From Fimbriimonadaceae bacterium (GTDB taxonomy: Bacteria > Armatimonadota > Fimbriimonadia > Fimbriimonadales > Fimbriimonadaceae), in assembly GCA_019187105.1 (NCBI GenBank), contig JABAQM010000001.1, positions 2,200,734-2,264,733 on the forward strand: a DNA stretch of 64,000 nt. Direction: 5' to 3'. The notes beneath the pieces are model-generated. The model saw only the letters and a program-made list of their open reading frames with translations, did not search any database and was not told the origin of the DNA. The position numbers and the translations under genes are program-made. Of the stretch, positions 46,913 through 55,311 are shown in pieces (position 1 is the stretch's first letter; each line of letters starts with the position of its first letter).

Positions 46913-48310
46913 CTACTTCACCGTCTCGACGAGGATCAGGTTCGTATGGCCGGCGGTGCCCGGAGGGATGCCCGCGGTCACGACGACGGTATCCCCGACG
47001 CGCAGCTTCTTATGCCTCAGGAACGCGTCGATCGCTGCCGCGACGGCATCGTCCGTACTGCGCGGGGCGGCAATGGTGAGGCTCTCGACCCCCCAGACCA
47101 AAGCCATCTGGGCCTGAGTGCGCGGATTCCAGGCCGCACAGAGTACCGGTACACGGGGCCGGAATTTCGACACCATCCGCGGCGTCGTTCCCGAAGTCGT
47201 GGTCGTCACGATCGCCTTTGCACGGATCGAGGCGGCAAGTTGCGCCGCGGAGCGAGCCACCGCCTGAGTCGTGTTGAGGTTCGTCTGGGGAGTGGCGTCG
47301 AGGTCGTGATGGTCGAGCAGGGTTTCCGCCTTCTCGGCGATCCGGGCCATCGTCTTCACCGCTTCCACCGGATATTGTCCGGTTGCGGTTTCGCCGCTCA
47401 GCATGATCGCATCGGTGCCGTCGAGGATCGCGTTTGCGACGTCGCTGGCTTCGGCCCTCGTCGGCCGGGGGGCGACGATCATAGATTCCAGCATTTGGGT
47501 CGCGGTGATGACGGGGACACCGGCAGCCACCGCCTTTCCGATAATGCGCTTCTGGGCCAGCGGCACATCCTCGGTGTCCATCTGGAGTCCGAGATCTCCG
47601 CGGGCGACCATCACCACATCCGACACCTTGAGAATGTCGTCGATCTCGCGCAAGGCTTCGCGGGTTTCAATTTTCGCGCAAAGGCGAACGGTCGGATCGT
47701 ATTGGTCGACGAGCCGCCGCAAGTCGCGGATATCCACCGGTTCTCGCACGTAGCTCAGGGCGATGAAGTCGGCGCCCGCCTTGCACGCTTCAAAAACATC
47801 ATGGCGATCTTGGTCGGTGATCGCCGGCACCGAGAATGCCTTTCCGACGAGCGTGAGCCCCTTGCGGCTCTTCACCGGTCCGCCGCAAAGGGCCTTGGCG
47901 TCAAACGTGCACCCGCATCGGCCACCGACCTTGATCTCGACCTCGCCGTCGCCGATCAGGATGCGGTCGCCGGGCTCGATCCGCTCAAAGATCTCATGTT
48001 GCGGGATCGGAAGGGTGACGCCTTCGTTCTGCCCGATCGTGATCGATTGGCCGGCCTGAAGGACGATCTCGCCGCCCTCGACCGTTCCCAGTCTGAACTT
48101 CGGTCCTTGAAGGTCGACCAAGATGCCGACGGGGGAGATCTCCGGCGAAAGCTCGCGGACCCACTCGATCCATCGGTGCCGGTCGTCCCAGTTGCCGTGG
48201 CTGCAATTGATGCGCACGACGTTCGTGCCCGCCCGGATGAGCGCGCCGATCTTTTCACGGCTGCCAGTTGCCGGCCCCAGCGTGGCCACGATCTTCGTCC
48301 GGCGCTTCAA
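46913..48310 (-). CDS. pyk: Pyruvate kinase
   Basis: Converts PEP and ADP to pyruvate and ATP. The start KRRTKIVATLGPATGSREKI, the INCSHGNWDDR substrate-loop, the active-site AKIETREALREIDDIL (catalytic Lys) and VMVARGDLGLQMDTEDVPLAQK are all canonical, as is the VITATQMLESMI block. The B domain is present and the C-terminal allosteric domain (about 340-465) completes the fold. The start is TTG at 48310, 1 nt after the pepF stop codon, so translation is likely coupled to pepF. The length, 465, is normal. Confidence 0.97.
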   Translation of the reverse strand: MKRRTKIVATLGPATGSREKIGALIRAGTNVVRINCSHGNWDDRHRWIEWVRELSPEISPVGILVDLQGPKFRLGTVEGGEIVLQAGQSITIGQNEGVTLPIPQHEIFERIEPGDRILIGDGEVEIKVGGRCGCTFDAKALCGGPVKSRKGLTLVGKAFSVPAITDQDRHDVFEACKAGADFIALSYVREPVDIRDLRRLVDQYDPTVRLCAKIETREALREIDDILKVSDVVMVARGDLGLQMDTEDVPLAQKRIIGKAVAAGVPVITATQMLESMIVAPRPTRAEASDVANAILDGTDAIMLSGETATGQYPVEAVKTMARIAEKAETLLDHHDLDATPQTNLNTTQAVARSAAQLAASIRAKAIVTTTTSGTTPRMVSKFRPRVPVLCAAWNPRTQAQMALVWGVESLTIAAPRSTDDAVAAAIDAFLRHKKLRVGDTVVVTAGIPPGTAGHTNLILVETVK

Positions 48311-48311
48311 G

Positions 48312-50123
48312 TTACTTTAACGCCGTCCACAGCTCTTCGAATGTTTGCACCAGGTTCTCGATCGCATGGAATCCGCCCATCCAAAATGATCGGGAGTCCA
48401 GGTCGACACCAACAGTGGCCATCAGCTCGTGCGGCGACTTCGATCCGCCGAGTTCGAGGAGGGCGATGTACTTCTCCTCGAACTCCGGACCTTCGCGCTT
48501 CGCCATGTCATAAAGCGACAAGGTCAATAGTTCGCCGAACGAATAGGCATACACATAGAACGGCGACATGACGAAGTGGCTGACATAGCTCCACCAGTGC
48601 CGATGCTGCTCGCCCAGTTTGACGCTGTCGCCGAACATCGACTGCATCTCGGTCTGCCAAAACTCGCCGATCCGATCCGCGGTCAGCTCACCTTCCTCGG
48701 CTCTCGCATGGTGGCACGTCCGCTCGAACCGGAACATCGCCGCCTGGCGAAAGACGGTCGCGAACGTATCTTCTATCTTCCGGGCATACATCGCGAGCCG
48801 GTCTTTTGCGGATGCTTTGGAAACCAAACGTTCGAAGACGATCTGTTCCGCGAAGACCGAGGCCAGTTCCGCCATCGGCAGCGTGCCTTGGTAGTTGAAG
48901 TAGGATTGACCGCGACTCAACGAGGCATGGACCCCGTGGCCGAGCTCATGCGCGAGCGTCTGGACGTTGTCCATCTGGCCCAGGTAGGTCATCATGATCA
49001 CCGGGTGGGTGTCCGGCGTGTTGAAGCTGCAGAAGGCACCGCCCGTTTTTCCTTGGCGCGGCTCCGCGTCGATCCACTCCTGGTCGAAAAATTCCTCGGC
49101 CCGGTCCCGGATGGTCGGGCTGAAAACTCCAAAGGCATCGAGGATCATCTTGCGGGCTTGGTCCCAAGGGATCCGCTCCTCTGCTTCGGCAAGAGGCGCG
49201 TAGCGGTCGATATGGGTGAGCTCGCTTAACCCCAGAATCTCCTTCTTGATGCGGTAATAGCGGGAGACGAGGCCGTAATGCTCGCGGCAAAGATCGACGA
49301 CGAGATCGACCGTTCCCTTCTTGAGCTCGTTGCTGAGGTGGCGGGATTGCTCCGGAAACTCATAGCGCCGCAGCCGGTCCTCGACCCGCTTGTCCTGAAG
49401 CAAGTTGTTGAAGATGAAGGTCAGTACCCGCTGCATGGAGACAAGCCCATCGGTGAGCGATTGTGCAGCGGCGTTTCGGGTCGCCCGATTGGGATCGCGA
49501 AGCAAGTCGAGAACCTCCTGCTCGGAAAGCTCCTCGGTCTCCTTGGTCTCGGGATCCGTGAATCGATAGGTTTGGGTAGCGGTGAGTTCGTCGAAGAGCC
49601 GTTGCCAAGCTCTTGAGCCGGTGTTCGCGGTTTCCTCGAGGATCACTTCTTCGGCTTCGGTGAGCCGATGGTCGCTGTAGGCCCGCACCAGCCCGACATA
49701 ATGGCGGTAATCGGCCAGCTTCGGTTCGGCCAGCAAGCCCTCGATGTAAGCGCCCTCGGCTGCCTGCAACTCCAGCTCGAAGAACATGAGCTTGACGCGA
49801 ACGGCGGTGCCCTGCTCCATCTGTTGCTGAAGGAACGCACCGTTCGCAGGGTCCGCAGCATCGGCGGCGAAGAGCAGATTGGCGTAGATCACCGGCTTCA
49901 CGCCGAGAATCGAAATGGACTCAAGCTCCTGGAGCGCGGCGAGCATGGAGTCGGCGTCGAGAGCGGCGCCCTCCACCTTCCCGCGATAGCGCTCGGCAAA
50001 GGCGTCGGACATCGCGTGGACCTCTCGCCAGGTTGCCTCGATTTTGGAGTCCTCCCGTCCTGAGAACAGGGCGGACAAGTTCCATCTGATGGCAGGGGAT
50101 TCGGCGGAGAGGGCGGCGGTCAT
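48312..50123 (-). CDS. pepF: Oligoendopeptidase F (M3 metallopeptidase)
   Basis: 603 residues of an M3B family zinc peptidase that cleaves oligopeptides in the cytoplasm. The zinc site is HELGHGVHA (about residue 391-399), with the third ligand glutamate about 25 residues on in MAELASVFAEQIVFE, as in PepF. Other conserved parts are RPEQSRHLSN-like LRRYEFPEQSRHLSNEL and the FCSFNTPDTHPVIMMTYLG segment before the zinc motif. A CATAAT box lies 5 nt before the ATG. It is followed immediately by pyk; the two share a strand and 1-nt junction. Confidence 0.96.
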   Translation of the reverse strand: MTAALSAESPAIRWNLSALFSGREDSKIEATWREVHAMSDAFAERYRGKVEGAALDADSMLAALQELESISILGVKPVIYANLLFAADAADPANGAFLQQQMEQGTAVRVKLMFFELELQAAEGAYIEGLLAEPKLADYRHYVGLVRAYSDHRLTEAEEVILEETANTGSRAWQRLFDELTATQTYRFTDPETKETEELSEQEVLDLLRDPNRATRNAAAQSLTDGLVSMQRVLTFIFNNLLQDKRVEDRLRRYEFPEQSRHLSNELKKGTVDLVVDLCREHYGLVSRYYRIKKEILGLSELTHIDRYAPLAEAEERIPWDQARKMILDAFGVFSPTIRDRAEEFFDQEWIDAEPRQGKTGGAFCSFNTPDTHPVIMMTYLGQMDNVQTLAHELGHGVHASLSRGQSYFNYQGTLPMAELASVFAEQIVFERLVSKASAKDRLAMYARKIEDTFATVFRQAAMFRFERTCHHARAEEGELTADRIGEFWQTEMQSMFGDSVKLGEQHRHWWSYVSHFVMSPFYVYAYSFGELLTLSLYDMAKREGPEFEEKYIALLELGGSKSPHELMATVGVDLDSRSFWMGGFHAIENLVQTFEELWTALK

Positions 50124-50267
50124 GAAACATTATGCGCACGGATTCGGCTTCTGGCGGAGTACGGACTTTCGGCGACGACCGCGCGGTGTCCCAGCCAAAG
50201 GATGAGCATCCCTGATGGCCCAAGCGTCGTATCTAGGCGTACATGTCCATAATGAGGGCGAACTAAC

Positions 50268-51020
50268 ATGGCTTACCGACCGGGTTACACGTCCCGACCC
50301 CATCCAACCTTGACGGTGAGCGCGATCATCGGCATCTTGCTGATCCTTGGGTTCCTGATCTGCTGGATGTCGCCGGGAACGTTCGAGGCGCTGGCACTTT
50401 TCACCGGCGATGTTTCCCAACAGCCTTGGACGGTGTTGACCTACCAGCTTGCCAACGCCTCGATCCTTTCGATCATCTTTGGCGTTTGGTGGCTCTTTGG
50501 AATCGGCAACTCCATCGAGGCCGAGTTAGGCAAGCAGCGCTTCCTGGCCTTCTGGACGATCATGTCCGTGCTGGCCGGCGTCATGGTGTGGGTTGGCTCA
50601 CTCCTTACGGGAGTGCCTGGCATGCTGTGGTCGGCCTGGGTGCCGCTATCCGCTCTGACCGTCGCGTGGGGAACCCGCAACCCGAACGCTCAGGTGACCT
50701 TTATGTTCATTCTGCCGCTCACGGGCAAATGGCTGGCCTGGCTTTCCGCGATCCTCGTGTTCTTTGGAACGACCCCGCAACTGGCGCCTTTCGCCGCCCT
50801 GCCCCTGCTGCTGTCGTACTTGTTCGCTGCGAACAGGCTGGCCTTTGCGCCATGGTCGGGACCCTCGCGCATCGATGCGTGGGAGAAGCGGCGTGACAAG
50901 CGACTGCTCGACCTCGTCGACGATTCCATCGAGAGGAAGAAGGAAAGAGAGGAGCGCGAGCGGCTCCGAAGGCTCTTCGAGGGTTCGATATCGGACGACG
51001 ACGAGCGGAAAGAGGGCTAG
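50268..51020 (+). CDS. Rhomboid-fold membrane protein lacking the catalytic residues
   Basis: 250 residues with six hydrophobic segments, then a charged helical tail (KRRDKRLLDLVDDSIERKKEREERERLRRLFEG). The fold is recognised by PWTVLTYQLANASILSIIFGVWWLFGIGNSIEAELGKQRFLAFW, which matches the PWRLLTYMFLHGSLLHLLFN and G-x-xLE-x-ELG pattern of rhomboid proteases. The expected GxSG serine motif is replaced by GMLWSAW, and the histidine helix 2 positions are Ala/Asn/Ser. No catalytic histidine remains at the sixth helix. It should therefore be an inactive (iRhom- or Derlin-like) protein, perhaps a membrane-protein binding factor. Confidence 0.75.
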   Translation: MAYRPGYTSRPHPTLTVSAIIGILLILGFLICWMSPGTFEALALFTGDVSQQPWTVLTYQLANASILSIIFGVWWLFGIGNSIEAELGKQRFLAFWTIMSVLAGVMVWVGSLLTGVPGMLWSAWVPLSALTVAWGTRNPNAQVTFMFILPLTGKWLAWLSAILVFFGTTPQLAPFAALPLLLSYLFAANRLAFAPWSGPSRIDAWEKRRDKRLLDLVDDSIERKKEREERERLRRLFEGSISDDDERKEG

Positions 51021-51045
51021 CCGCCTCCGGCAGTCCCAGTCAGAA

Positions 51046-52494
51046 TCATCGGCCGCCCAGCTTGTGGAGCATCGTAAGGTCCACGTCGTTGACGTCGGAA
51101 CCGGTGTTTCCTTCGGCATCGCGGGCAACGACCTGGATGCGCAGCCGCTTTCCAGCTATTCCCGGAATCGTCACGATCTGGGAACCGTCATGGGCGGTGT
51201 TGCCGGCGAGGATAATCGGGAAGGTCTCGCCCCCGTTAGGAGAAAGACGGATATCGACCCCGGTGACCTTGACGTCGTCGTCGGCAATCCACTTAACCTC
51301 GAGCTGTTGCCCCGCCTGCAGGTTCTGGCGCTCGTTGAGGTTGAGCACATAGGCGACCGGATTGCTGCCGCCGGCGTTGGCCGGTACGTGCATCATCACG
51401 CAGTGCATCACGCCCGCGCTGGTGACCAGCGACTGGCAGTTGATTTGCTTGATTGTGTAGCCCGGCATCGCCGTCTGATACACCTGCAGCGCCTGCGTCT
51501 CGTACTGGTCGGCGACGGAGTTGGAGTACACCGGAATCAAGACGAGGTTGTTGCAGATCGTCACGTTCGTGAACGTGTAATGGACCCCTCCGTTCGTCAC
51601 TGCCGGAATGCGATAGACCGTCCAGCCTCGTGAAGCCAGCAAGTTCGCGGCCCCGTCACAAATCTGGTCATGAGTTGAACCTGATGCGAGCGGCCAATCG
51701 CTGATGATGACCTTCCGATCCGCGATCACCTGCATCCACATGTCGATGTGCTGGGTCAGGTCGATGTTTGTGCTAAACGGGTTGAAGAACGTGGTGTCGA
51801 TGTTCTGGAAGTCGCGCCACAGGTCGTGGATGACCTGCTCGCTCTTGCCCGGATTCTCGTTGTTGATCAGCCTCGTGACAAACGACTCGCCGATCCCATT
51901 GAGGTGCATGTTGCCGCCACCGTGAATGAGCGGGATATCGTATTTGGGATGCGTTTTGTAGGTGCGAAAGAAACTGGGAAAGGCGTCGTCGTTCGGTCGA
52001 GGCCGATTGTAGATGTGGTCGACGATCGCGCGGCAGCCGCCCTGGAACATGTAGCGGGGGCCGTAATCCCGAATCCAGATCGTGTCGGTCGTTACCGTGC
52101 AGTACTCGACCTTCGCCATGTTGACCCCGGCGCTGCTCAAGGTTGAGTTGACGCTGGTCCGTTCACTGGAAGAGTCGACGACCATGTACACCTTGGCGTT
52201 GCCAACAGTCGTGATCTCCTTGGCCATCTGCGTGAGAATGTTGTTCTGGCCCGTCGATCCTTCCCAAGCCATCAGCACGCCGTCCATCGGCTCGTATTCG
52301 GAAGCGCAACGGACGGGGCCGGTCGGTGGCTCGTTGGCGGTAGGAAACTGAAGGCTGTCCAGGTAGTAAGGCCAGATTCGCTGTTCCCATGGCGTCATGT
52401 TGCGGGGAATGTCGACTCCGTCCGGGTAAAGGCCCTGCCCGATCGCTCCCGATGCCAATGCAATCCAACCCAAACCAACCACGCAACGCCGCAT
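51046..52494 (-). CDS. Secreted agmatine/peptidylarginine deiminase family protein
   Basis: 482 residues starting at the ATG at 52494 with signal peptide MRRCVVGLGWIALASGAIG. The pentein fold of PF04371 is clear: CASEYEPMDGVLMAWEG, the substrate-site IWIRDYGPRYM (Asp), IHGGGNM, TQHIDMWMQV (His and Asp), and the nucleophile Cys in MHCVMMHVP. These are the catalytic residues for guanidine hydrolysis, so agmatine, arginine or peptidyl-arginine is the likely substrate, outside the cytoplasm. A C-terminal Ig-like domain (about 390-482) follows. A perfect TATAAT (52507-52502) lies 7 nt before the ATG, so a leaderless mRNA is likely. Confidence 0.9.
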   Translation of the reverse strand: MRRCVVGLGWIALASGAIGQGLYPDGVDIPRNMTPWEQRIWPYYLDSLQFPTANEPPTGPVRCASEYEPMDGVLMAWEGSTGQNNILTQMAKEITTVGNAKVYMVVDSSSERTSVNSTLSSAGVNMAKVEYCTVTTDTIWIRDYGPRYMFQGGCRAIVDHIYNRPRPNDDAFPSFFRTYKTHPKYDIPLIHGGGNMHLNGIGESFVTRLINNENPGKSEQVIHDLWRDFQNIDTTFFNPFSTNIDLTQHIDMWMQVIADRKVIISDWPLASGSTHDQICDGAANLLASRGWTVYRIPAVTNGGVHYTFTNVTICNNLVLIPVYSNSVADQYETQALQVYQTAMPGYTIKQINCQSLVTSAGVMHCVMMHVPANAGGSNPVAYVLNLNERQNLQAGQQLEVKWIADDDVKVTGVDIRLSPNGGETFPIILAGNTAHDGSQIVTIPGIAGKRLRIQVVARDAEGNTGSDVNDVDLTMLHKLGGR

Positions 52495-52501
52495 GGTTTC
52501 T

Positions 52502-52507
52502 ATTATA
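52502..52507 (-). promoter_or_regulatory. Perfect -10 box of the secreted deiminase
   Basis: TATAAT on the minus strand (52507-52502), 7 nt upstream of the ATG at 52494. Confidence 0.6.
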
Positions 52508-52569
52508 TGGGAGGGTGAGGCGTGGCAAGGCAATCCCGGACCTTTTCCGAACCCCGCTACCCCGTACCC

Positions 52570-53667
52570 CTAAACAATCCGTCCTTCCGCAAACGCTTCC
52601 AGCCTCACCGGCTTGAACCGATAACGGGGAACCGGCGCGGACCCAAAGTTCCATTCGACCAGAGGCCGAATCACCTGTTCGGTCATGAGCGTATCGGAAA
52701 GCTCCCGGCGAATCGCCTCGATCTGCAGCAGCAAGACCTGCAGATGGACCCTTCCGAGCGCCATCGATCCGACGCGGCGGCCCTCGTCGGTGGTGAGGGT
52801 CTGCCCCAGGACCGCCCTCGCAATTTCGCGGTTATGGAATTCGATGGCTTCGGCAAATCCAGTCGAGAACGACCGATCCGCGCCAAGCATCGCGACTTCG
52901 ATCTGGTTGGGCACCAGTAAGGCGGTGTGCTCATTCAAGCGGCTTAGGGCATCGAGCGCCGAAGCTTGTTCCTCGAACGGAGTACCGCGATCGTAGCGCC
53001 CGAGCACTGTCGGCGAGGCGTAACGCTCCAGGTGCAGCCGCCAAGACTTGAGCAGCGCCTGCTTGGCCGACCAATGCGGATACGCGGCTTCCAGATCGCT
53101 GCGGCCGCGGGGGAACCCAAACGAGCGCCGGTGCACGTGCACGACGAACTTCTGTCGGGGAAGGTCAACCGCCGGTTCGCCCGGAACCTCAAGCACGAGG
53201 CCGCTGACGTTTCCATATCGGTCGACGCGCAGGCCGAAGAGCGACGGGTCTTTTGGCTTGCAGGCAACCAATCGGACCTCGCCGCCCGCCCGGTCTAAGA
53301 CCATCTCCTGGACCGACCACCCGCGGCCAAACGCCGACATCCCCTGTCGCAGGATGTCGTCCGCCGACCCAGCCATGGTCGCGAACTGGTTCTCGATCCA
53401 CCTCGCGACCCGGTTTCCGAAGGGACTGTCTTCGCCGGGGACGATCTCACCCGGAGTCGCGAGCACGGCAAGCGACTTGATGGTCAAGGCGGTCTGAACC
53501 ATTGCGTCGCCTTCCATCGCTTGCAGGGTTGCCGGCGGCAATCCGGTGGGCAGGGGCGGTCGCTCAAAGGACCGCAGATCGAATCGCGAGAGCTGTGGCG
53601 CCGATTCGCCGCTCGGAGGCTGCTTCCGCAGCAGTTTTCGAAAGAAGTTTAAGGATCTCATGGTCAT
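52570..53667 (-). CDS. Phage portal protein (DUF935, Mu gp29-like)
   Basis: 365 residues beginning at the ATG at 53667 (MTMRSLNFFRKLL); the frame's upstream part is low-complexity Arg/Pro readthrough of the terminase gene. The DUF935 portal family is recognised by VQEMVLDRAGGEVRLVACKPKDPSLFGL, the LHLERYASPTVLGRYDRGTPFEE segment, ALSRLNEHTALLVPNQIEVAML and AVLGQTLTTDEGRRVGS. Portals form the dodecameric ring through which DNA is pumped. It overlaps the terminase gene by ATGA. No capsid, protease or tail gene follows: the next gene on the strand is the deiminase, 75 bp away and with its own promoter. Confidence 0.88.
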   Translation of the reverse strand: MTMRSLNFFRKLLRKQPPSGESAPQLSRFDLRSFERPPLPTGLPPATLQAMEGDAMVQTALTIKSLAVLATPGEIVPGEDSPFGNRVARWIENQFATMAGSADDILRQGMSAFGRGWSVQEMVLDRAGGEVRLVACKPKDPSLFGLRVDRYGNVSGLVLEVPGEPAVDLPRQKFVVHVHRRSFGFPRGRSDLEAAYPHWSAKQALLKSWRLHLERYASPTVLGRYDRGTPFEEQASALDALSRLNEHTALLVPNQIEVAMLGADRSFSTGFAEAIEFHNREIARAVLGQTLTTDEGRRVGSMALGRVHLQVLLLQIEAIRRELSDTLMTEQVIRPLVEWNFGSAPVPRYRFKPVRLEAFAEGRIV

Positions 53668-54914
53668 TTGCGAAGGTCGCCGAGGAGGATACGTCCGGTG
53701 ATTGCCGACCCGAGTCCGCTCACGGCCAGGGCGAGGGCGATCACGAGGTCGTCGTGGTAGCCGTTGCGGGCGTTGTAACGGGTGTTCCCGGCATCGGTGG
53801 TGGTTTGTTCGAAGTGCTGAAGCTCCTTGATCAGCTCGATGTGGGGCGTCATGGCGAGGTGCCGCCGTTCGAACGCCCACGACAGGTTCTGAATAAGCTC
53901 TTGTTTGACGGCGTTGGTGAACTGGAGTCCGCGCGCTGCCCGCAGCTCGGGTCGCTGTTCCATCAGCTCGAACACGGGATTCCCGACGCCGGTTGCGTCG
54001 ACGATAACCGAGGCGTCAGGGTATGGCTCGACGAGATCGGCAATCCGACTGACGGTGGTATCCCAGCACACGCGGTGCCAGCGATCGACACGGTGGACGG
54101 CGAACCCCTCACGCTTGCCCACGACCACGACAACCGCGGTGAAGTCGAAATCCCTCCCCAAATCGATCCCAACCGCGGCTCGACCTTCGATCGGCGGCAG
54201 GGTCTCGAAGAGGCAGGCGTCGATGTCTTCCGTCTTGAACACGCGTCCCGCCGAGTCTTCGAACGACGCCTCGTACTCGACCCGATAGGCGCGTGGCGAG
54301 ATGAGTTCCTGCTGAATGCCCAGAAACCGGCGCGAGACAAGTGGCGACTCTTCGCTGGGCCCCGTGCGGCTCCAGATACCGTGCTCGCCTCGCTGGCCAA
54401 GATCGAAGAACCGGTGAAAGTGGTTCAGGCCGTTCGGGGTACTGATCAAGGTCATCGTGCCGTCGTTCGTTGCCAGCATCGGCATGGCGACTTCGGTGAT
54501 GACCGATTCGGGCAGGAACGCGGCTTCGTCGATGACGATCGAGCTGGCTTCACGGCCTCGGAGGGTGTACTCCAGGTGCCCTGAGCGCGCGGTCAGCTCG
54601 TTGCCGCCGATCTCCAATCGCGGATAGGGCGACGACCGGACATTCTCCACCCGCTTGGGGCCGAGTACGGTTCTGGCAAGGGCGACGACGCGATCGAAGA
54701 GGATGTTGGCTTGGTCTTGCGTGGGTGCGATGACGACGCATCGATGGCCGTTGCTTCGCGTCAGGCGGTAGAGCGTTTCCACCGCGCAGACGTCGGTCTT
54801 GCCCCACCTTCGGCCGCAGGCGAGTACCTTGATTGGGCTCGGATGAACCAGAAACTCCCGCTGTCCGGGATGGGGCCGCCAGTGCTCCGCGATCGATTGC
54901 AGGAACGCATCCAC
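53664..54914 (-). CDS. Phage terminase large subunit (ATPase/nuclease)
   Basis: 416 residues. Walker A is CGRRWGKT (33-40), the usual terminase variant, Walker B is SIVIDEA (125-131), and LISTPNG near 157-163 is motif III. The RNase H-like nuclease domain has D251 in GIDLGRDFDFTAV, D306 in VDATGVGNPV and H387-D388-D389 in YHDDLVIAL. All catalytic parts are intact and the frame is uninterrupted, so the gene is probably still functional or only recently isolated. The start is GTG at 54914. It heads a two-gene operon with the portal; no small terminase, integrase or structural gene lies nearby. Confidence 0.92.
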   Translation of the reverse strand: MDAFLQSIAEHWRPHPGQREFLVHPSPIKVLACGRRWGKTDVCAVETLYRLTRSNGHRCVVIAPTQDQANILFDRVVALARTVLGPKRVENVRSSPYPRLEIGGNELTARSGHLEYTLRGREASSIVIDEAAFLPESVITEVAMPMLATNDGTMTLISTPNGLNHFHRFFDLGQRGEHGIWSRTGPSEESPLVSRRFLGIQQELISPRAYRVEYEASFEDSAGRVFKTEDIDACLFETLPPIEGRAAVGIDLGRDFDFTAVVVVVGKREGFAVHRVDRWHRVCWDTTVSRIADLVEPYPDASVIVDATGVGNPVFELMEQRPELRAARGLQFTNAVKQELIQNLSWAFERRHLAMTPHIELIKELQHFEQTTTDAGNTRYNARNGYHDDLVIALALAVSGLGSAITGRILLGDLRK

Positions 54915-54921
54915 GCTCTGC

Positions 54922-54949
54922 AGTAGGCACTAGCCGAGGCTTTTGTCAA
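54922..54949 (-). promoter_or_regulatory. Promoter of the terminase-portal pair
   Basis: On the minus strand a perfect TTGACA (54949-54944), a 16-bp spacer and CCTACT (54927-54922); the -10 box ends 7 nt before the GTG at 54914, so the mRNA would be leaderless. The -10 match is weak (3 of 6). Confidence 0.45.
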
Positions 54950-55016
54950 CCACCTATGGAATTTTGGAAACCACCCTCACGATCCGCAAGCGGGAAGGTG
55001 CGCCCCAAAAAGCTAA

Positions 55017-55044
55017 AGAGCGCCCCGGCGAACCGGGGCGCTCT
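55017..55044 (-). terminator. Strong hairpin ending the candidate small gene
   Basis: A perfect 12-bp stem, AGAGCGCCCCGG (55017-55028) and CCGGGGCGCTCT (55033-55044), with a 4-nt loop. On the minus strand it is followed by TTTAGCTTTTT, so it acts as an intrinsic terminator for transcripts coming from the right. It lies 17 bp after the stop of the 65-codon ORF and before the terminase promoter. Confidence 0.7.
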
Positions 55045-55061
55045 CTCCTCATTAGTCTCGG

Positions 55062-55259
55062 TCAGGGCCGGTTCGTCCGGCCATGAGATTGACTTGAGGC
55101 GCGCGTTCCACTTAGCCTGCTGGTCTCCCTCTGGAATGGTGTCGTTCCAAGGTCCGCAATCTCCGCCAACAGGTCCAACATGGCTTCGACCCTGACCGTT
55201 GACTTTGGAATGTTGACTTGCCCATCCTCCGAAGGGTGCTGTAGCTCCTTAGTGGGCAT
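55062..55259 (-). CDS. Candidate small protein of 65 residues, divergent from the AfsR-like gene
   Basis: A 65-codon ORF starting at ATG 55259. The product begins MPTKELQHPSEDGQ and continues with NIPKSTVRVEAMLDLLAEIADL, which reads like a short strand plus a helix, before a Ser/Thr/Arg-rich tail. I recognise no family. What supports it as a gene is its setting: a TATTAC -10-like box (55274-55269) 9 nt before the ATG, two direct heptamers just upstream of that box, and the strong minus-strand terminator 17 bp after the stop. It could instead be part of a non-coding RNA or chance. Confidence 0.4.
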   Translation of the reverse strand: MPTKELQHPSEDGQVNIPKSTVRVEAMLDLLAEIADLGTTPFQRETSRLSGTRASSQSHGRTNRP

Positions 55260-55281
55260 GTGTGGATGGTAATAATTCTGG

Positions 55282-55299
55282 TCTTAAACGACTCTTAAA
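55282..55299 (-). promoter_or_regulatory. Two direct heptamers with 11-bp period, SARP-type operator candidate
   Basis: TCTTAAA at 55282-55288 and again at 55293-55299, separated by CGAC: two identical heptamers 11 bp apart on the plus strand (TTTAAGA on the minus). The nearer one lies 7 bp upstream of TATTAC on the minus strand and the other covers the -35 position. SARP activators bind direct heptamers with this period next to the -10 of target promoters. Confidence 0.5.
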
Positions 55300-55311
55300 T
55301 GGGGTGAACGT

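Noticed and set aside
46946-48571. Plus-strand open frame of 541 codons over pyk and the end of pepF
   Set aside because: It is fully antisense to two recognised enzymes and has the low-complexity Arg/Asp/Gly content of a shadow frame.
53502-54584. Plus-strand frame of 360 codons opposite the terminase
   Set aside because: Antisense to a gene with intact ATPase and nuclease motifs; no recognisable features of its own.
52570-54914. Complete prophage
   Set aside because: Only terminase and portal are present; no integrase, attachment repeats, capsid, tail or lysis genes were found within the flanking 10 kb.
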